The translations under genes and the position numbers were made by a program. Below the pieces are notes generated by a model that saw nothing but the letters and a program-made list of their open reading frames with translations, was not told the DNA's origin and did no database searches. Positions 27,671 through 35,713 of a stretch of 64,000 nucleotides of DNA are shown here, one piece after another. This DNA is from Marinimicrococcus sp033875255 (GTDB lineage Bacteria; Pseudomonadota; Alphaproteobacteria; Geminicoccales; Geminicoccaceae). The DNA lies in NCBI GenBank assembly GCA_033875255.1, contig JAWZSN010000007.1:1-64000 (forward strand). The letters run 5' to 3'. The stretch's first letter is position 1; each line of letters begins with the position of its first letter.

Positions 27671-28705
27671 TCAGCCGCCAGAGGCGCTGCGGGCCGTCTT
27701 CAGCCAGCCTTCGAAGACCTCCCGATTGGCCTCGACCCACGCGTCGGCGTGGCGAAGGATGTCCTTCTCGCTGTCCTCGCCCTCCTGCATCAGGGCGTTC
27801 TGGGCGGCGATGTCCTCCAGCGGCACCGAGGCTACCTCGAGCAGCCGGCGCACGGCGGGGTTCTCGCCGAGAAAAGCCTTGTTGGCGATCGGCCGCAGGT
27901 CGTTGGCGGGCCAGCCGATCAGGCACGGATCGCCGGCGCAGCCCTTGACCCCGTCGACCTCGACCAGGTCCTCGTATTTCTTCTGGTCCTCGGGCAGCGA
28001 GGCCTCGGGCACCTCGAGCCAGATCACGTCCTGGCCCGGCTTGAGAACACCCACCGTCCAGTTCGGCGTCCAGGTATAGAAGAGGATCGGGTCCCCGTCC
28101 CGGAACCGGCCGATCGCCTGGGCCATGGCCGCAGCATAGGTCGCCCGCAGCGGCGTCACCCGGTCGGCCAGATCGTACGTCTCGAGATGATGCTCGATGA
28201 TCCGCGAGCAGACCCAGCCCGGCTCGCAGGAGACCATGTCGGCCGTGCCGTTGCCGTCAATGTCGAAAAGACTGGCTATCTCCGGCCGGCGCAGGTCGCT
28301 CAGGTTGGTGATGCCGTGCTCGTCGGCCGTCTTCTTGTCGATGAGGTAGCCCTGCAGCGCGCCGCCCTTGGCGACATAGCCAACCGTTTCGGCGGTCTCG
28401 CTGAACTGCTCGAGGAGATCGTCGTGCTGGGGAAACCAGCCATTGAGCCAGAGATCCACGTCGCCCTGCGAGACCGCCTGGAAGAAGGGCCCGTTGTTGA
28501 GGGTCACCGGTCCCTCGATCTCGTAGCCCAGCGCCTCCATCGCGCGCTGGTAGATTGCTGCCTGGAACCAGCCAGTGTCCCAATTGGCGCGGGCGAGGCG
28601 CACCTCCTTGCCGTCGCCGGGCAGCGCGTCTGCAGCGAGGGCGGCAGGGACGGACGCCATGAAAGCGGTCATCAGCAGGACGGAGCGGAGCATCGTTCTG
28701 GTCAT
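27671..28705 (-). CDS. proX: ProX-family binding protein, array copy 6
   Basis: A 344-residue periplasmic binding protein with an N-terminal signal (residues about 1-25, mature start near ADALPGDGKEV). Trp positions of the aromatic box are kept (NGWFPQH, CEPGWVCS, YTWTPNW), but the middle motif has lost the Gly-Cys-Glu of the other copies (GWVCS instead of GWGCE). The Ca-like loop is DIDGNGTAD. It ends ARSASGG, unlike the AAGS ending of the others, and together with copy 7 forms the more diverged end of the array. Same family and probable role as the other copies; ligand specificity may differ. Confidence 0.9.
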   Translation of the reverse strand: MTRTMLRSVLLMTAFMASVPAALAADALPGDGKEVRLARANWDTGWFQAAIYQRAMEALGYEIEGPVTLNNGPFFQAVSQGDVDLWLNGWFPQHDDLLEQFSETAETVGYVAKGGALQGYLIDKKTADEHGITNLSDLRRPEIASLFDIDGNGTADMVSCEPGWVCSRIIEHHLETYDLADRVTPLRATYAAAMAQAIGRFRDGDPILFYTWTPNWTVGVLKPGQDVIWLEVPEASLPEDQKKYEDLVEVDGVKGCAGDPCLIGWPANDLRPIANKAFLGENPAVRRLLEVASVPLEDIAAQNALMQEGEDSEKDILRHADAWVEANREVFEGWLKTARSASGG

Positions 28706-28743
28706 GAGATCATCCGGTTGGAACAGGACTGGAAAGGAGAGGC

Positions 28744-28774
28744 GGGCGGGGCCGGGTCGGCCCCGGTCCCGCCC
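28744..28774 (-). terminator. Intercistronic stem-loop after proX copy 5
   Basis: gggcggggccgg (28744-28755) pairs with ccggtcccgccc (28763-28774), a 12-base stem with one non-canonical pair and a 7-base loop. It starts 6 bases after the copy 5 stop on the minus strand. GC-rich and without a T-run. Confidence 0.55.
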
Positions 28775-28780
28775 GAGGCG

Positions 28781-29821
28781 TCAGGAGCCGGCGGCCTTGC
28801 GGGCCTCCTCGAGCCAGCCCTCGACCTGGTCCTTGTTGGCCTCGATCCAGGCGTCGGCGTGGCCGAGAATGGCCTCCTCGCTGTCCTCGCCGGCCTTCAT
28901 CTTCGCGTTCTGCTCGAAGATGGCGCCGATCGGGATCGACATGACCTCGAGCAGCTTGCGGACCGCCGGATTGGCCTCGAGAAACTCCGAGTTGGCCACC
29001 GGACGGATGTCGTTGGCGGGCCAGCCCATGGCGCAGGGATCGTTCACGCAGCCCTCGACGCCCGGGACGATGGTCGCATCCTCGAACTGCTTTTGATCAT
29101 CCGGCAGGTTGGGCTCGGGCACCTCGATCCACACCACGTCCTTGCCGGGGGCGAGCTCGCCCACCGTCCAGTTCGGCGTCCAGGTGTAGAACAGGATCGG
29201 CTCGCCGTTCTTGTAGCGGGCCACCGCGTCGGCCATCGAGGCCGAGTAGCTGGCCTTGATCAGGTTGATGTCGTCGCGCAGCTCGTAGGCATCCATGTGA
29301 TGCGCGATCACCACCTCGCAGCCCCAGCCCGGCGGGCAGGCGACCATGTCCGCCTTGCCGTCGCCGTTGACGTCGAAGGCTTCCCTGATCTCGGGCTTCT
29401 TGAAGTCGGCGATGTTGGTGATGCCGTATTTCTCGGCCGACTTCTTGTCGACGAGGTAACCTTGGAGGGCACCGCCCTTGGCGACATAGCCGATCTTCTC
29501 GGCCCCGCGCTCGAAGGTGCTCTCATAGGTGTTGTGGACCGGGAACCAGCCGTTCACCCAGAGATCGACATCGCCCTGCGCCACCGAGGAGTAGAAGGGC
29601 GGGTTGTCGAGGGTCACGGGCCCGTCGATCTCGTAGCCGAGCTTCTCCATGGCGCGCTGATAGACCGCCGCGGGAAACCAGCCGGTGTCCCAGGTGGGGC
29701 GGGCGAGCCGGATCTCCTTGCCCTCGCCCGGCATGTCGGCGGCCTGGGCAGCCCCCGTCAACGCCAGGGCGATGATCCCGACGCCCAGCGCCAGACGCTG
29801 CGTGCTGCGATGAGTGGACAT
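28781..29821 (-). CDS. proX: ProX-family binding protein, array copy 5
   Basis: A 346-residue periplasmic binding protein with a clear signal peptide (GVGIIALALTGAAQAADMPG, cleavage probably after AQA). The aromatic-box Trp positions are all present (NGWFPVH, CPPGWGCE, YTWTPNW), and the loop DVNGDGKAD follows the family. It is most like copies 2 and 4, sharing long identical runs such as the ANDIRPVANSEFLEANPAV region with copy 2. Recent duplication within the array is therefore likely. It delivers ligand, probably glycine or proline betaine, to the ProW/ProV transporter. Confidence 0.92.
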   Translation of the reverse strand: MSTHRSTQRLALGVGIIALALTGAAQAADMPGEGKEIRLARPTWDTGWFPAAVYQRAMEKLGYEIDGPVTLDNPPFYSSVAQGDVDLWVNGWFPVHNTYESTFERGAEKIGYVAKGGALQGYLVDKKSAEKYGITNIADFKKPEIREAFDVNGDGKADMVACPPGWGCEVVIAHHMDAYELRDDINLIKASYSASMADAVARYKNGEPILFYTWTPNWTVGELAPGKDVVWIEVPEPNLPDDQKQFEDATIVPGVEGCVNDPCAMGWPANDIRPVANSEFLEANPAVRKLLEVMSIPIGAIFEQNAKMKAGEDSEEAILGHADAWIEANKDQVEGWLEEARKAAGS

Positions 29822-29955
29822 GCGATGCTCCCTCTTTCTGTCTTTGCGTCCCCACCGTCACCGCCACGGCACCCTTGCCGGACAGCGCGGCTTCTTTCAG
29901 CCCGAGGGTCGAGATAGCCCGCCCGGCCCCCGGGATCGTGCGTGCACGGCGCGGA

Positions 29956-31005
29956 TCACGAGCCGGCGGCGGCCCGAGCCTCCTCGAGCCAGCCTTCGAC
30001 CTTGTCGCTGTTCGCCTCGATCCAGGCGTCGGCGTGGCCGAGGATCTCCTTCTCGCTGTCCTCGCCAGCGTTCATCCTCGCATTCTGCTCCAGAATGTCG
30101 GCAAGGGGCACCGCCATGACCTCGAACAGCCTGCGGGCCGCCGGGTTAGCCTCGAGAAACGTGGAGTTCGCCACCGTGCGAATGTCGTTGGCCGGCCAGC
30201 CCATCTCGCAAGGATCGCTGGCGCAGCCCTCGACGCCCGGGACGATCGTCGCCTCCTCGAACTGCTTCTGCTCGTCGGGAAGATCGGGCTCGGGCACCTC
30301 GATCCACATCACGTCCCTGCCGGGAACGAGCGCGCCGACTGTCCAGTTCGGCGTCCAGGTGTAGAACAGGATCGGCTCGCCGTTCCTGTACCGCGCCACC
30401 GCATCGGCCATCGAGGCCGCGTAGCTGGCCTTGATCAGGTTGATGTGGTCGCCGAGCTCGTAGGCTTCCATGTGGTGGTCGATCACCACCTCGCAGCCCC
30501 AACCGGGCGGGCAGGCGACCATGTCAGCCTTGCCGTCGCCATTGATGTCGAAGGCCGCCTTGACCTCCGGCTTCTCGAAGTCGGCGATGCTCGTGATGCC
30601 GTATGTCTCGGCCGAGGCCTTGTCGACGAGATAGCCCTGGATGGCGCCGCCCTTGGCCACGTAGCCGACTTTCTCCCCACCTCGCTCGAAGGTGGTCTCG
30701 AAGGTGTTGTGAAGCGGAAACCAGCCATCGACCCAGAAATCGACGTCACCCTGCGCCACGGACGAGTAGAAGGGCGGGTTGTCGAGGGTGATGGGCCCCT
30801 TGATCTCGTAGCCCAGCTTCTCGAGGGCACGCTGGTAGATCGCTGCCGTGAACCAGCCGGTGTCCCAGTTGGCGCGCGCCAGCCTGATCTCCCTGCCCTC
30901 ACCCGGCATCTCGACGGCCCCGACGCCACCGGCGAGCGCGAGGGCGAGCATGCCTGCGCCAAGTGCCAGTCCGTTCTTCATGCGGCGATTCGCCATTCGA
31001 TCCAT
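29956..31005 (-). CDS. proX: ProX-family binding protein, array copy 4
   Basis: About 349 residues if started at 31005; ATGs at 30996 or 30981 are possible because no strong ribosome-binding site decides. The signal peptide is followed by EMPGEGREIRLARANWDTGWF. Family Trp positions are DGWFPLH, CPPGWGCE and YTWTPNW, with the loop DINGDGKAD. It resembles copies 2 and 5 most closely. It is the only copy without a strong stem-loop right after its stop; the sequence there has only weak short repeats. Confidence 0.92.
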   Translation of the reverse strand: MDRMANRRMKNGLALGAGMLALALAGGVGAVEMPGEGREIRLARANWDTGWFTAAIYQRALEKLGYEIKGPITLDNPPFYSSVAQGDVDFWVDGWFPLHNTFETTFERGGEKVGYVAKGGAIQGYLVDKASAETYGITSIADFEKPEVKAAFDINGDGKADMVACPPGWGCEVVIDHHMEAYELGDHINLIKASYAASMADAVARYRNGEPILFYTWTPNWTVGALVPGRDVMWIEVPEPDLPDEQKQFEEATIVPGVEGCASDPCEMGWPANDIRTVANSTFLEANPAARRLFEVMAVPLADILEQNARMNAGEDSEKEILGHADAWIEANSDKVEGWLEEARAAAGS

Positions 31006-31177
31006 CCGTGTCTGTCGTCGCGTCGTTCGCTCGCGCCGGCACCTCGCGTGCCGGCCGGTAGCAGGACTTGCTTCAGATCGGCCCGGATCATGGCGCCGGT
31101 CTCAAGAAAACCCTGCCCACCCCAGGGCGGCTGCGGACGACGCGGGACGGAGCCTTCGGCCCCGCCCCTCGCCACTC

Positions 31178-32218
31178 TCACGAACCGGCGGCGGCCCGGG
31201 CCTCGGCGAGCCAGGCCCCGACCTGCTCCCTGTTCGCCTCGATCCACTCGTCGGCGTGGCGCAGAATGTCCTTCTCGCTGTCCTCGCCGGCATTCATCCT
31301 CGCATTCTGCGCGGAGATGTCGTCCAGCGGGATCGACATCACCTCCAGCAGCCGGCGCACCGCCGGGTTCTCGTCGAGGAACGCCGAGTTGGCGACAGGC
31401 CGGAGGTCGTTGGCCGGCCAACCCATCTCGCACGGATCGTCGACGCAGCCTTCCACGCCCGCAACGACGGTCTTGTCGAGATACTGGCTCTGGTCTTCAG
31501 GGAGGCTGGGCTCGGGCACCTCGATCCACACCACCTCCTCGCCAGGCGGCAGCACACCGATGGTCCAGTTCGGCGTCCAGGTGTAGAACAGGATCGGCTG
31601 GCCGCTCTCGAAGCGGCTGATCGCATCGGCCATCGCAGCCGGATAGCTGGCCTTGATCAGGTTGATGTGCTCGGCGAGCCCGTAGGTCTCCATCTGGTGC
31701 TCGATCACCAGCTCGCAGCCCCAGCCCGGCGGGCAGGCCACCATGTCGGCCCTGCCGTCGCGGTCAGCATCGAAAGCTTCCTTGACCTCGGGCCTCTTGA
31801 AATCGGCGAGGTTGGTGATCCCGTACTTCTCGGCCGACTTCTTGTCGACGAGATAGCCCTGAAGGGCGCCGGCCTTGACGAGGTAACCGATCTTCTCGGC
31901 CCCCCGCGTGAAGGTGCTCTCATAGGTATCGTGGAGCGGAAACCAGCCATCGACCCAAAAATCGACGTCGCCCTGCGCTACCGAGGAATAGAAAGGCGGG
32001 TTGTCGAGGGTCACCGGGCGCTCGACCTCGTAGCCCAGCTTCTCCAGCACGCGCCGATAGACCGAGGAGGCGAACCACGCCCCGTCCCAATTGACGCGGG
32101 CGAGCCTGATCTCCCTGCCCTCGCCCGGCAACTCGGCCGCCTGGGCGCCCGCGCCAAAGGCCAGGGCGAGCAGCCCGGCTGCCAGTGTCAGACGCGGGGT
32201 CATGCGATGGGCCGCCAT
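31178..32218 (-). CDS. proX: ProX-family binding protein, array copy 3
   Basis: A 346-residue periplasmic binding protein with a signal peptide (LAFGAGAQAAELPGEG). The Trp positions are kept (DGWFPLH, CPPGWGCE, YTWTPNW). The first conserved segment reads WDGAWFASSVYRRVLE instead of the WDTGWF-x-A-A-x-YQR of the other copies, and the Ca-like loop is DADRDGRAD, so this copy is moderately diverged. An imperfect GC-rich hairpin (about 31144-31168) follows its stop, and a long perfect hairpin (32286-32341) lies upstream of its start. Confidence 0.92.
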   Translation of the reverse strand: MAAHRMTPRLTLAAGLLALAFGAGAQAAELPGEGREIRLARVNWDGAWFASSVYRRVLEKLGYEVERPVTLDNPPFYSSVAQGDVDFWVDGWFPLHDTYESTFTRGAEKIGYLVKAGALQGYLVDKKSAEKYGITNLADFKRPEVKEAFDADRDGRADMVACPPGWGCELVIEHQMETYGLAEHINLIKASYPAAMADAISRFESGQPILFYTWTPNWTIGVLPPGEEVVWIEVPEPSLPEDQSQYLDKTVVAGVEGCVDDPCEMGWPANDLRPVANSAFLDENPAVRRLLEVMSIPLDDISAQNARMNAGEDSEKDILRHADEWIEANREQVGAWLAEARAAAGS

Positions 32219-32285
32219 GCAGCACCCTCTCTTATGGATTGTTCCTGGAAGGTCCCGGACCGCGCAGCGTGGCGACCCAAGAGGG

Positions 32286-32341
32286 GCATGACGTCCTTCA
32301 GGCCGGAAGCCGGAGCATGGTCGGCCTGAAGGACGTCATGC
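32286..32341 (-). repeat. 20-base perfect inverted repeat between proX copies 2 and 3
   Basis: gcatgacgtccttcaggccg (32286-32305) is exactly complementary to 32322-32341, with a 16-base loop. It is the longest perfect hairpin I noticed in the window and lies 68 bases upstream of the copy 3 start on the minus strand. It could be an mRNA processing or stabilising element, or a regulatory structure for copy 3. Confidence 0.7.
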
Positions 32342-32367
32342 GCGCCCGGGCACGGCCCGGGCGGCAC

Positions 32368-32392
32368 GGAACGGGGCACGGGGCCCCGTTCC
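32368..32392 (-). terminator. Intercistronic stem-loop after proX copy 2
   Basis: ggaacggggc (32368-32377) and gccccgttcc (32383-32392) form a perfect 10-base stem with a 5-base loop, 9 bases after the copy 2 stop on the minus strand. No T-run. Confidence 0.55.
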
Positions 32393-32401
32393 TGATGAGG
32401 G

Positions 32402-33442
32402 TCAGGAGCCGGCTGCAGCACGGGCCTCGTCGAGCCATGCCTCGACCTGGTCCTTGTTGGCCTCGATCCAGGCGTCGGCGTGGCCGAGGATCTCCTTCTC
32501 GCTGTCCTCACCGGCGTTCATCTTCGCGTTCTGCTCGTAGATGGCGCCGATCGGGAGCGACATGACCTCGAGCAGCTTGCGCACCGCCGGATTGGCCTCG
32601 AGGAACTCCGAGTTGGCCACCGGCCGGATGTCGTTGGCAGGCCAGCCCATCTTGCAGGGATCGGCGACACAGCCCTCGACGCCCGAGACCACGGTGGCCT
32701 CCTCGAGCTGCTTTTGCTCCTCGGGCAGGTTGGGCTCGGGCACCTCGATCCACACCACGTCCTTGCCCGGGACCAGCTCGCCGACCGTCCAGTTTGGCGT
32801 CCAGGTGTAGAACAGGATCGGCTCGCCGTTCCTGTACCGCGCCACCGCATCGGCCATCGATGCCGAATAGCTGGCGGTGATCGGGTTGACGTGGTCGCGC
32901 AGCTCGTAGGCGTCCATGTGGTGGTCGATCACCACCTCGCAGCCCCAGCCCGGCGGGCAGGCGACCAGGTCGGCCTTGCCGTCGCCATTGGCGTCGAAGG
33001 CTTCCTTGATCTCGGGCTTCTTGAAGTCGTCGATGTTGGTGATGCCGTACTTCTCGGCCGACGCCTTGTCGACCAGATAGCCCTGCAGCGCGCCGGCCTT
33101 GGCGAGATAGCCGATCTTCTGGGCGCCGCGCTCGAAGGCGCTCTCATAGGTGTTGTGGAGAGGAAACCAGCCGTTCACCCAAAGGTCGACGTCGCCCTGT
33201 TCCACGGCCGAGTAGAAGGGCGGGTTGTCGAGGGTGACGGGCCCGTCGATCTCGTAGCCGAGCTTCTCCAGGGCGCGCTGATAGACCGCTGCGGGGAACC
33301 AGCCGGTGTCCCACGTGGCGCGCGCGAGACGGATCTCCTTGCCCTCGCCAGGCATGTCGGCAGCCTGCGCAGTTCCGGCCACTGCCAGGGCCAGAAGGCC
33401 GGCGCCCAGCACCAGCCGCTTGGTGACGTGATGGATTTTCAT
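32402..33442 (-). CDS. proX: ProX-family binding protein, array copy 2
   Basis: A 346-residue periplasmic binding protein, signal peptide ending near AQAADMPG. Trp positions are NGWFPLH, CPPGWGCE and YTWTPNW; the loop is DANGDGKAD. It is very close to copy 5, with the same residues over most of the C-terminal half and ending EARAAAGS, so one of them is probably a recent copy of the other. The role is ligand capture for ProVW. Confidence 0.92.
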   Translation of the reverse strand: MKIHHVTKRLVLGAGLLALAVAGTAQAADMPGEGKEIRLARATWDTGWFPAAVYQRALEKLGYEIDGPVTLDNPPFYSAVEQGDVDLWVNGWFPLHNTYESAFERGAQKIGYLAKAGALQGYLVDKASAEKYGITNIDDFKKPEIKEAFDANGDGKADLVACPPGWGCEVVIDHHMDAYELRDHVNPITASYSASMADAVARYRNGEPILFYTWTPNWTVGELVPGKDVVWIEVPEPNLPEEQKQLEEATVVSGVEGCVADPCKMGWPANDIRPVANSEFLEANPAVRKLLEVMSLPIGAIYEQNAKMNAGEDSEKEILGHADAWIEANKDQVEAWLDEARAAAGS

Positions 33443-33520
33443 TCGATGCTCCCGCCTGTGTTCATGTCGCTGCCCGGACCGTCACAGCACCGTTACGGAG
33501 CCGGGCGTGCCCGTCGCTCA

Positions 33521-33546
33521 GGGGCCGCGGACGGAGTCGCGGCCCC
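33521..33546 (-). repeat. Inverted repeat between proX copies 1 and 2
   Basis: ggggccgcg (33521-33529) pairs exactly with cgcggcccc (33538-33546), loop 8 bases. It lies between the hairpin next to the copy 1 stop and the copy 2 start. Confidence 0.5.
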
Positions 33547-33564
33547 CCGATAGTAACCTGCCTC

Positions 33565-33596
33565 GTGGCCGGCCCCGCAGACCCGAAACCGGCCAC
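33565..33596 (-). terminator. Intercistronic stem-loop after proX copy 1
   Basis: gtggccgg (33565-33572) and ccggccac (33589-33596) form a perfect 8-base stem with a 16-base loop, 9 bases after the copy 1 stop on the minus strand. Confidence 0.5.
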
Positions 33597-33605
33597 CAAA
33601 GGACC

Positions 33606-34640
33606 TCAGGAGCCGGCGGCCGCCCGGGCCTCCTCGAGCCAGCCCTCGATCTTCTCCTCGTTGGCGGCGAGCCACTCGTCGGCGTGGCGGAGGATGTCGT
33701 CCTCGCTGTCCTCGCCGCCCTGCATCCTCGCGTTCTGCTCGAAAAGGTCACCCAGCGGGATCGACATCACCTCGAGCAACCTGCGCACCGCCGGGTTCTC
33801 CTCGAGGAACGCGGAGTTCACCACCGGCTGGATGTCGTTGGCGGGCCAGCCGATCTCGCAGGGATCGTCGACACAGCCCTCAACGCCCTCGACCACCGTG
33901 AACGGCTCGGCGTCCTTCTGGTTGTCGGGCAGGGCCGGATGAGGCACCTCGATCCACACCACGTCCTTGCCCGGGGGGAGCATGCCCACGGTCCAGTTGG
34001 GGGTCCAGGTGTAGAAGAAGATGGGCTCGCCGCTGCGATAGCGCGCAACCGCGTCGGCCATCGAGGCCGAGTAGCTGGCCTTGATGAGGTTGATGTGGTC
34101 CTCGAGCTCGTAGGCCTCCATCTGGTGCGCGATCATCACCTCGCAGCCCCAGCCCGGCGGGCAGGCGACCATGTCGGCCTTGCCGTCACCGTTGATGTCG
34201 AAGGCCTCCTTGACCTCGGGACGCTTGAAGTCCTCGAGGTTGGTGATCTCGTACTTCTCGGCCGAGGCCTTGTCGATCAGGTAGCCCTGCAGCGCGCCGC
34301 CCTTGGCGACGTAGCCCACCTTCTCCGCGCCATGGGCAAAGGCGCTCTCGTAGGTGTTGTGGCTCGGGAACCAGCCATTGACCCAAAGATCGACATCGCC
34401 GGCGGCCACCGCGGAGTAGAACGGCGGATTATCGAGGGTGACAGGTCCGTCGATCTCGTAACCCAGGCGCTCGAAGACGCGCTGGTAGACAGCAGCCTGG
34501 AACCAGCCCGTGTCCCACGTCGCCCGAGCAAGACGGATGTCCTTGCCTTCACCCGGCTGGTCGGCAGCCACGGCGGCGCCGGCAGTGAGAGCAAGGAGAG
34601 CCGCGCCAGTGAGGGCAAGCATGGTGCGGGAGGCTCGCAT
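33606..34640 (-). CDS. proX: ProX-family binding protein, array copy 1 (next to proW)
   Basis: A 344-residue periplasmic binding protein. I use the ATG at 34640 because AGGAG lies 7 bases before it; the frame opens 21 bases earlier. The signal peptide ends near AAVAADQPGEG. The aromatic-box Trp positions are NGWFPSH, CPPGWGCE and YTWTPNW, and the loop is DINGDGKAD. Being first after proW it may be the founder of the array. Like the others it should capture glycine betaine, proline betaine or a similar compatible solute and hand it to ProW. Confidence 0.92.
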   Translation of the reverse strand: MRASRTMLALTGAALLALTAGAAVAADQPGEGKDIRLARATWDTGWFQAAVYQRVFERLGYEIDGPVTLDNPPFYSAVAAGDVDLWVNGWFPSHNTYESAFAHGAEKVGYVAKGGALQGYLIDKASAEKYEITNLEDFKRPEVKEAFDINGDGKADMVACPPGWGCEVMIAHQMEAYELEDHINLIKASYSASMADAVARYRSGEPIFFYTWTPNWTVGMLPPGKDVVWIEVPHPALPDNQKDAEPFTVVEGVEGCVDDPCEIGWPANDIQPVVNSAFLEENPAVRRLLEVMSIPLGDLFEQNARMQGGEDSEDDILRHADEWLAANEEKIEGWLEEARAAAGS

Positions 34641-34702
34641 ATCGTTCTCCTGAAGTTTCATCGAAAATGGTGCAGGCGGCGCCGGACGCCGCCTTGAAGA
34701 AC

Positions 34703-34727
34703 GGCCGCCCCGAAAGCCGGGGCGGCC
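34703..34727 (-). terminator. Stem-loop between proW and proX copy 1
   Basis: ggccgcccc (34703-34711) and ggggcggcc (34719-34727) form a perfect 9-base stem with a 7-base loop, 11 bases after the proW stop on the minus strand. At the proW/proX border such a structure could raise proX mRNA over proVW mRNA. Confidence 0.55.
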
Positions 34728-34738
34728 CGTCGATCGGC

Positions 34739-35692
34739 TTACTGGCCGGCCGCTGCTTCGGCCTTCTGGCTGCGGCCGCCTCCAAGAAGGCTCCGTGCCA
34801 CGCCCCGGAAGGTCCAGCCATTGGCCTGGGCCGGCGTCGGGGCGCCCATCGCCTGGGTGACGCGATCGAGGATGATCGCGAGCAGGACGATGCCGAAGCC
34901 GCCCAGGAAGGCGCGGCCGACATCGAGGCGGCCGAGGCCGGTATAGACGGTGAGGCCCAGCCCGCCGGCGCCGATCAGCGCAGCGATCACCACCATCGAC
35001 AGCGCCAGCATGAGGGTCTGGTTGAGACCGGCCATGATGGTGCGCATGGCGAGCGGGATCTCGATCTCGATCAGCACCTGCCGGCGGGTGGCGCCGAAGG
35101 CGTAGCCTGCCTCGACCATCTCGCCCTGGACCTGGCGGATGCCGAGATTGGTGAGGCGGATCACCGGCGGCAGGGCAAAGACGATCGTGGCGATGACACC
35201 CGGCACCATGCCCACGCCGAAGAGCATGACGATCGGCACCAGGTACACGAAGGTCGGGATCGTCTGCATGATGTCGAGCACCGGCCGCAGGCCGCCGGCG
35301 AACCGGTCGGAGCGGGCGGCGAGGATGCCGAGCGGCACACCGGCCACCGCACAGAACGTCACCGCGGTGATGACCATGGCCAACGTCGTCATGGTCTCTT
35401 CCCAGATGCCCACCATGTCGATGAGCAGCAGCGAGACCGCGGTGAGGATGCCGACCCCGCGCCCGGCGATCCGCCAGGCGAGGATCGCCGCGACCAGCCA
35501 GAAGATCGGGAACGGGACCGCCTGGAGAAAGCCGTCAATACTGTCGAGCAGCGCGTTGACCGGCGCCTGGATCGCCCGGAAGGCCGGACGGAAGTTGGGC
35601 ACCAGCCAGTCCTTGACGAACCACTCGACACCGTCGTCGAGGGGCAGCTTGCCGTAGGTCGAAGGACGGAACAGGTCTAGAAAACCGGACAT
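34739..35692 (-). CDS. proW: ProW-type ABC transporter permease
   Basis: A 317-residue inner-membrane permease of the OpuAB/ProW family. A long N-terminal part (VEWFVKDWLVPNFRPAFRAI) precedes about six membrane helices. The family loop that docks on the ATPase reads GATRRQVLIEIEIPLAMRTIMAGLNQTLMLALS (EAA-type), and GVPLGILAARSDRFAG and LDIMQTIPTFVYLVP are typical. It follows proV by 21 bases and precedes the proX array, so it is the only permease visible for all seven binding proteins. Confidence 0.94.
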   Translation of the reverse strand: MSGFLDLFRPSTYGKLPLDDGVEWFVKDWLVPNFRPAFRAIQAPVNALLDSIDGFLQAVPFPIFWLVAAILAWRIAGRGVGILTAVSLLLIDMVGIWEETMTTLAMVITAVTFCAVAGVPLGILAARSDRFAGGLRPVLDIMQTIPTFVYLVPIVMLFGVGMVPGVIATIVFALPPVIRLTNLGIRQVQGEMVEAGYAFGATRRQVLIEIEIPLAMRTIMAGLNQTLMLALSMVVIAALIGAGGLGLTVYTGLGRLDVGRAFLGGFGIVLLAIILDRVTQAMGAPTPAQANGWTFRGVARSLLGGGRSQKAEAAAGQ

Positions 35693-35713
35693 GTAGGAAA
35701 ACCTCGATTGAGC

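Noticed and set aside
26556..34640. Spaced repeats considered as a CRISPR-like array
   Set aside because: The repeating units are complete 1.04-kb coding genes with signal peptides, not short repeats with spacers.
27611..34697. Long open frames on the plus strand opposite the proX array, up to 768 codons
   Set aside because: They mirror the codon pattern of the minus-strand proX genes, recur for each copy, lack family motifs and ribosome-binding sites, and are expected in GC-rich DNA.
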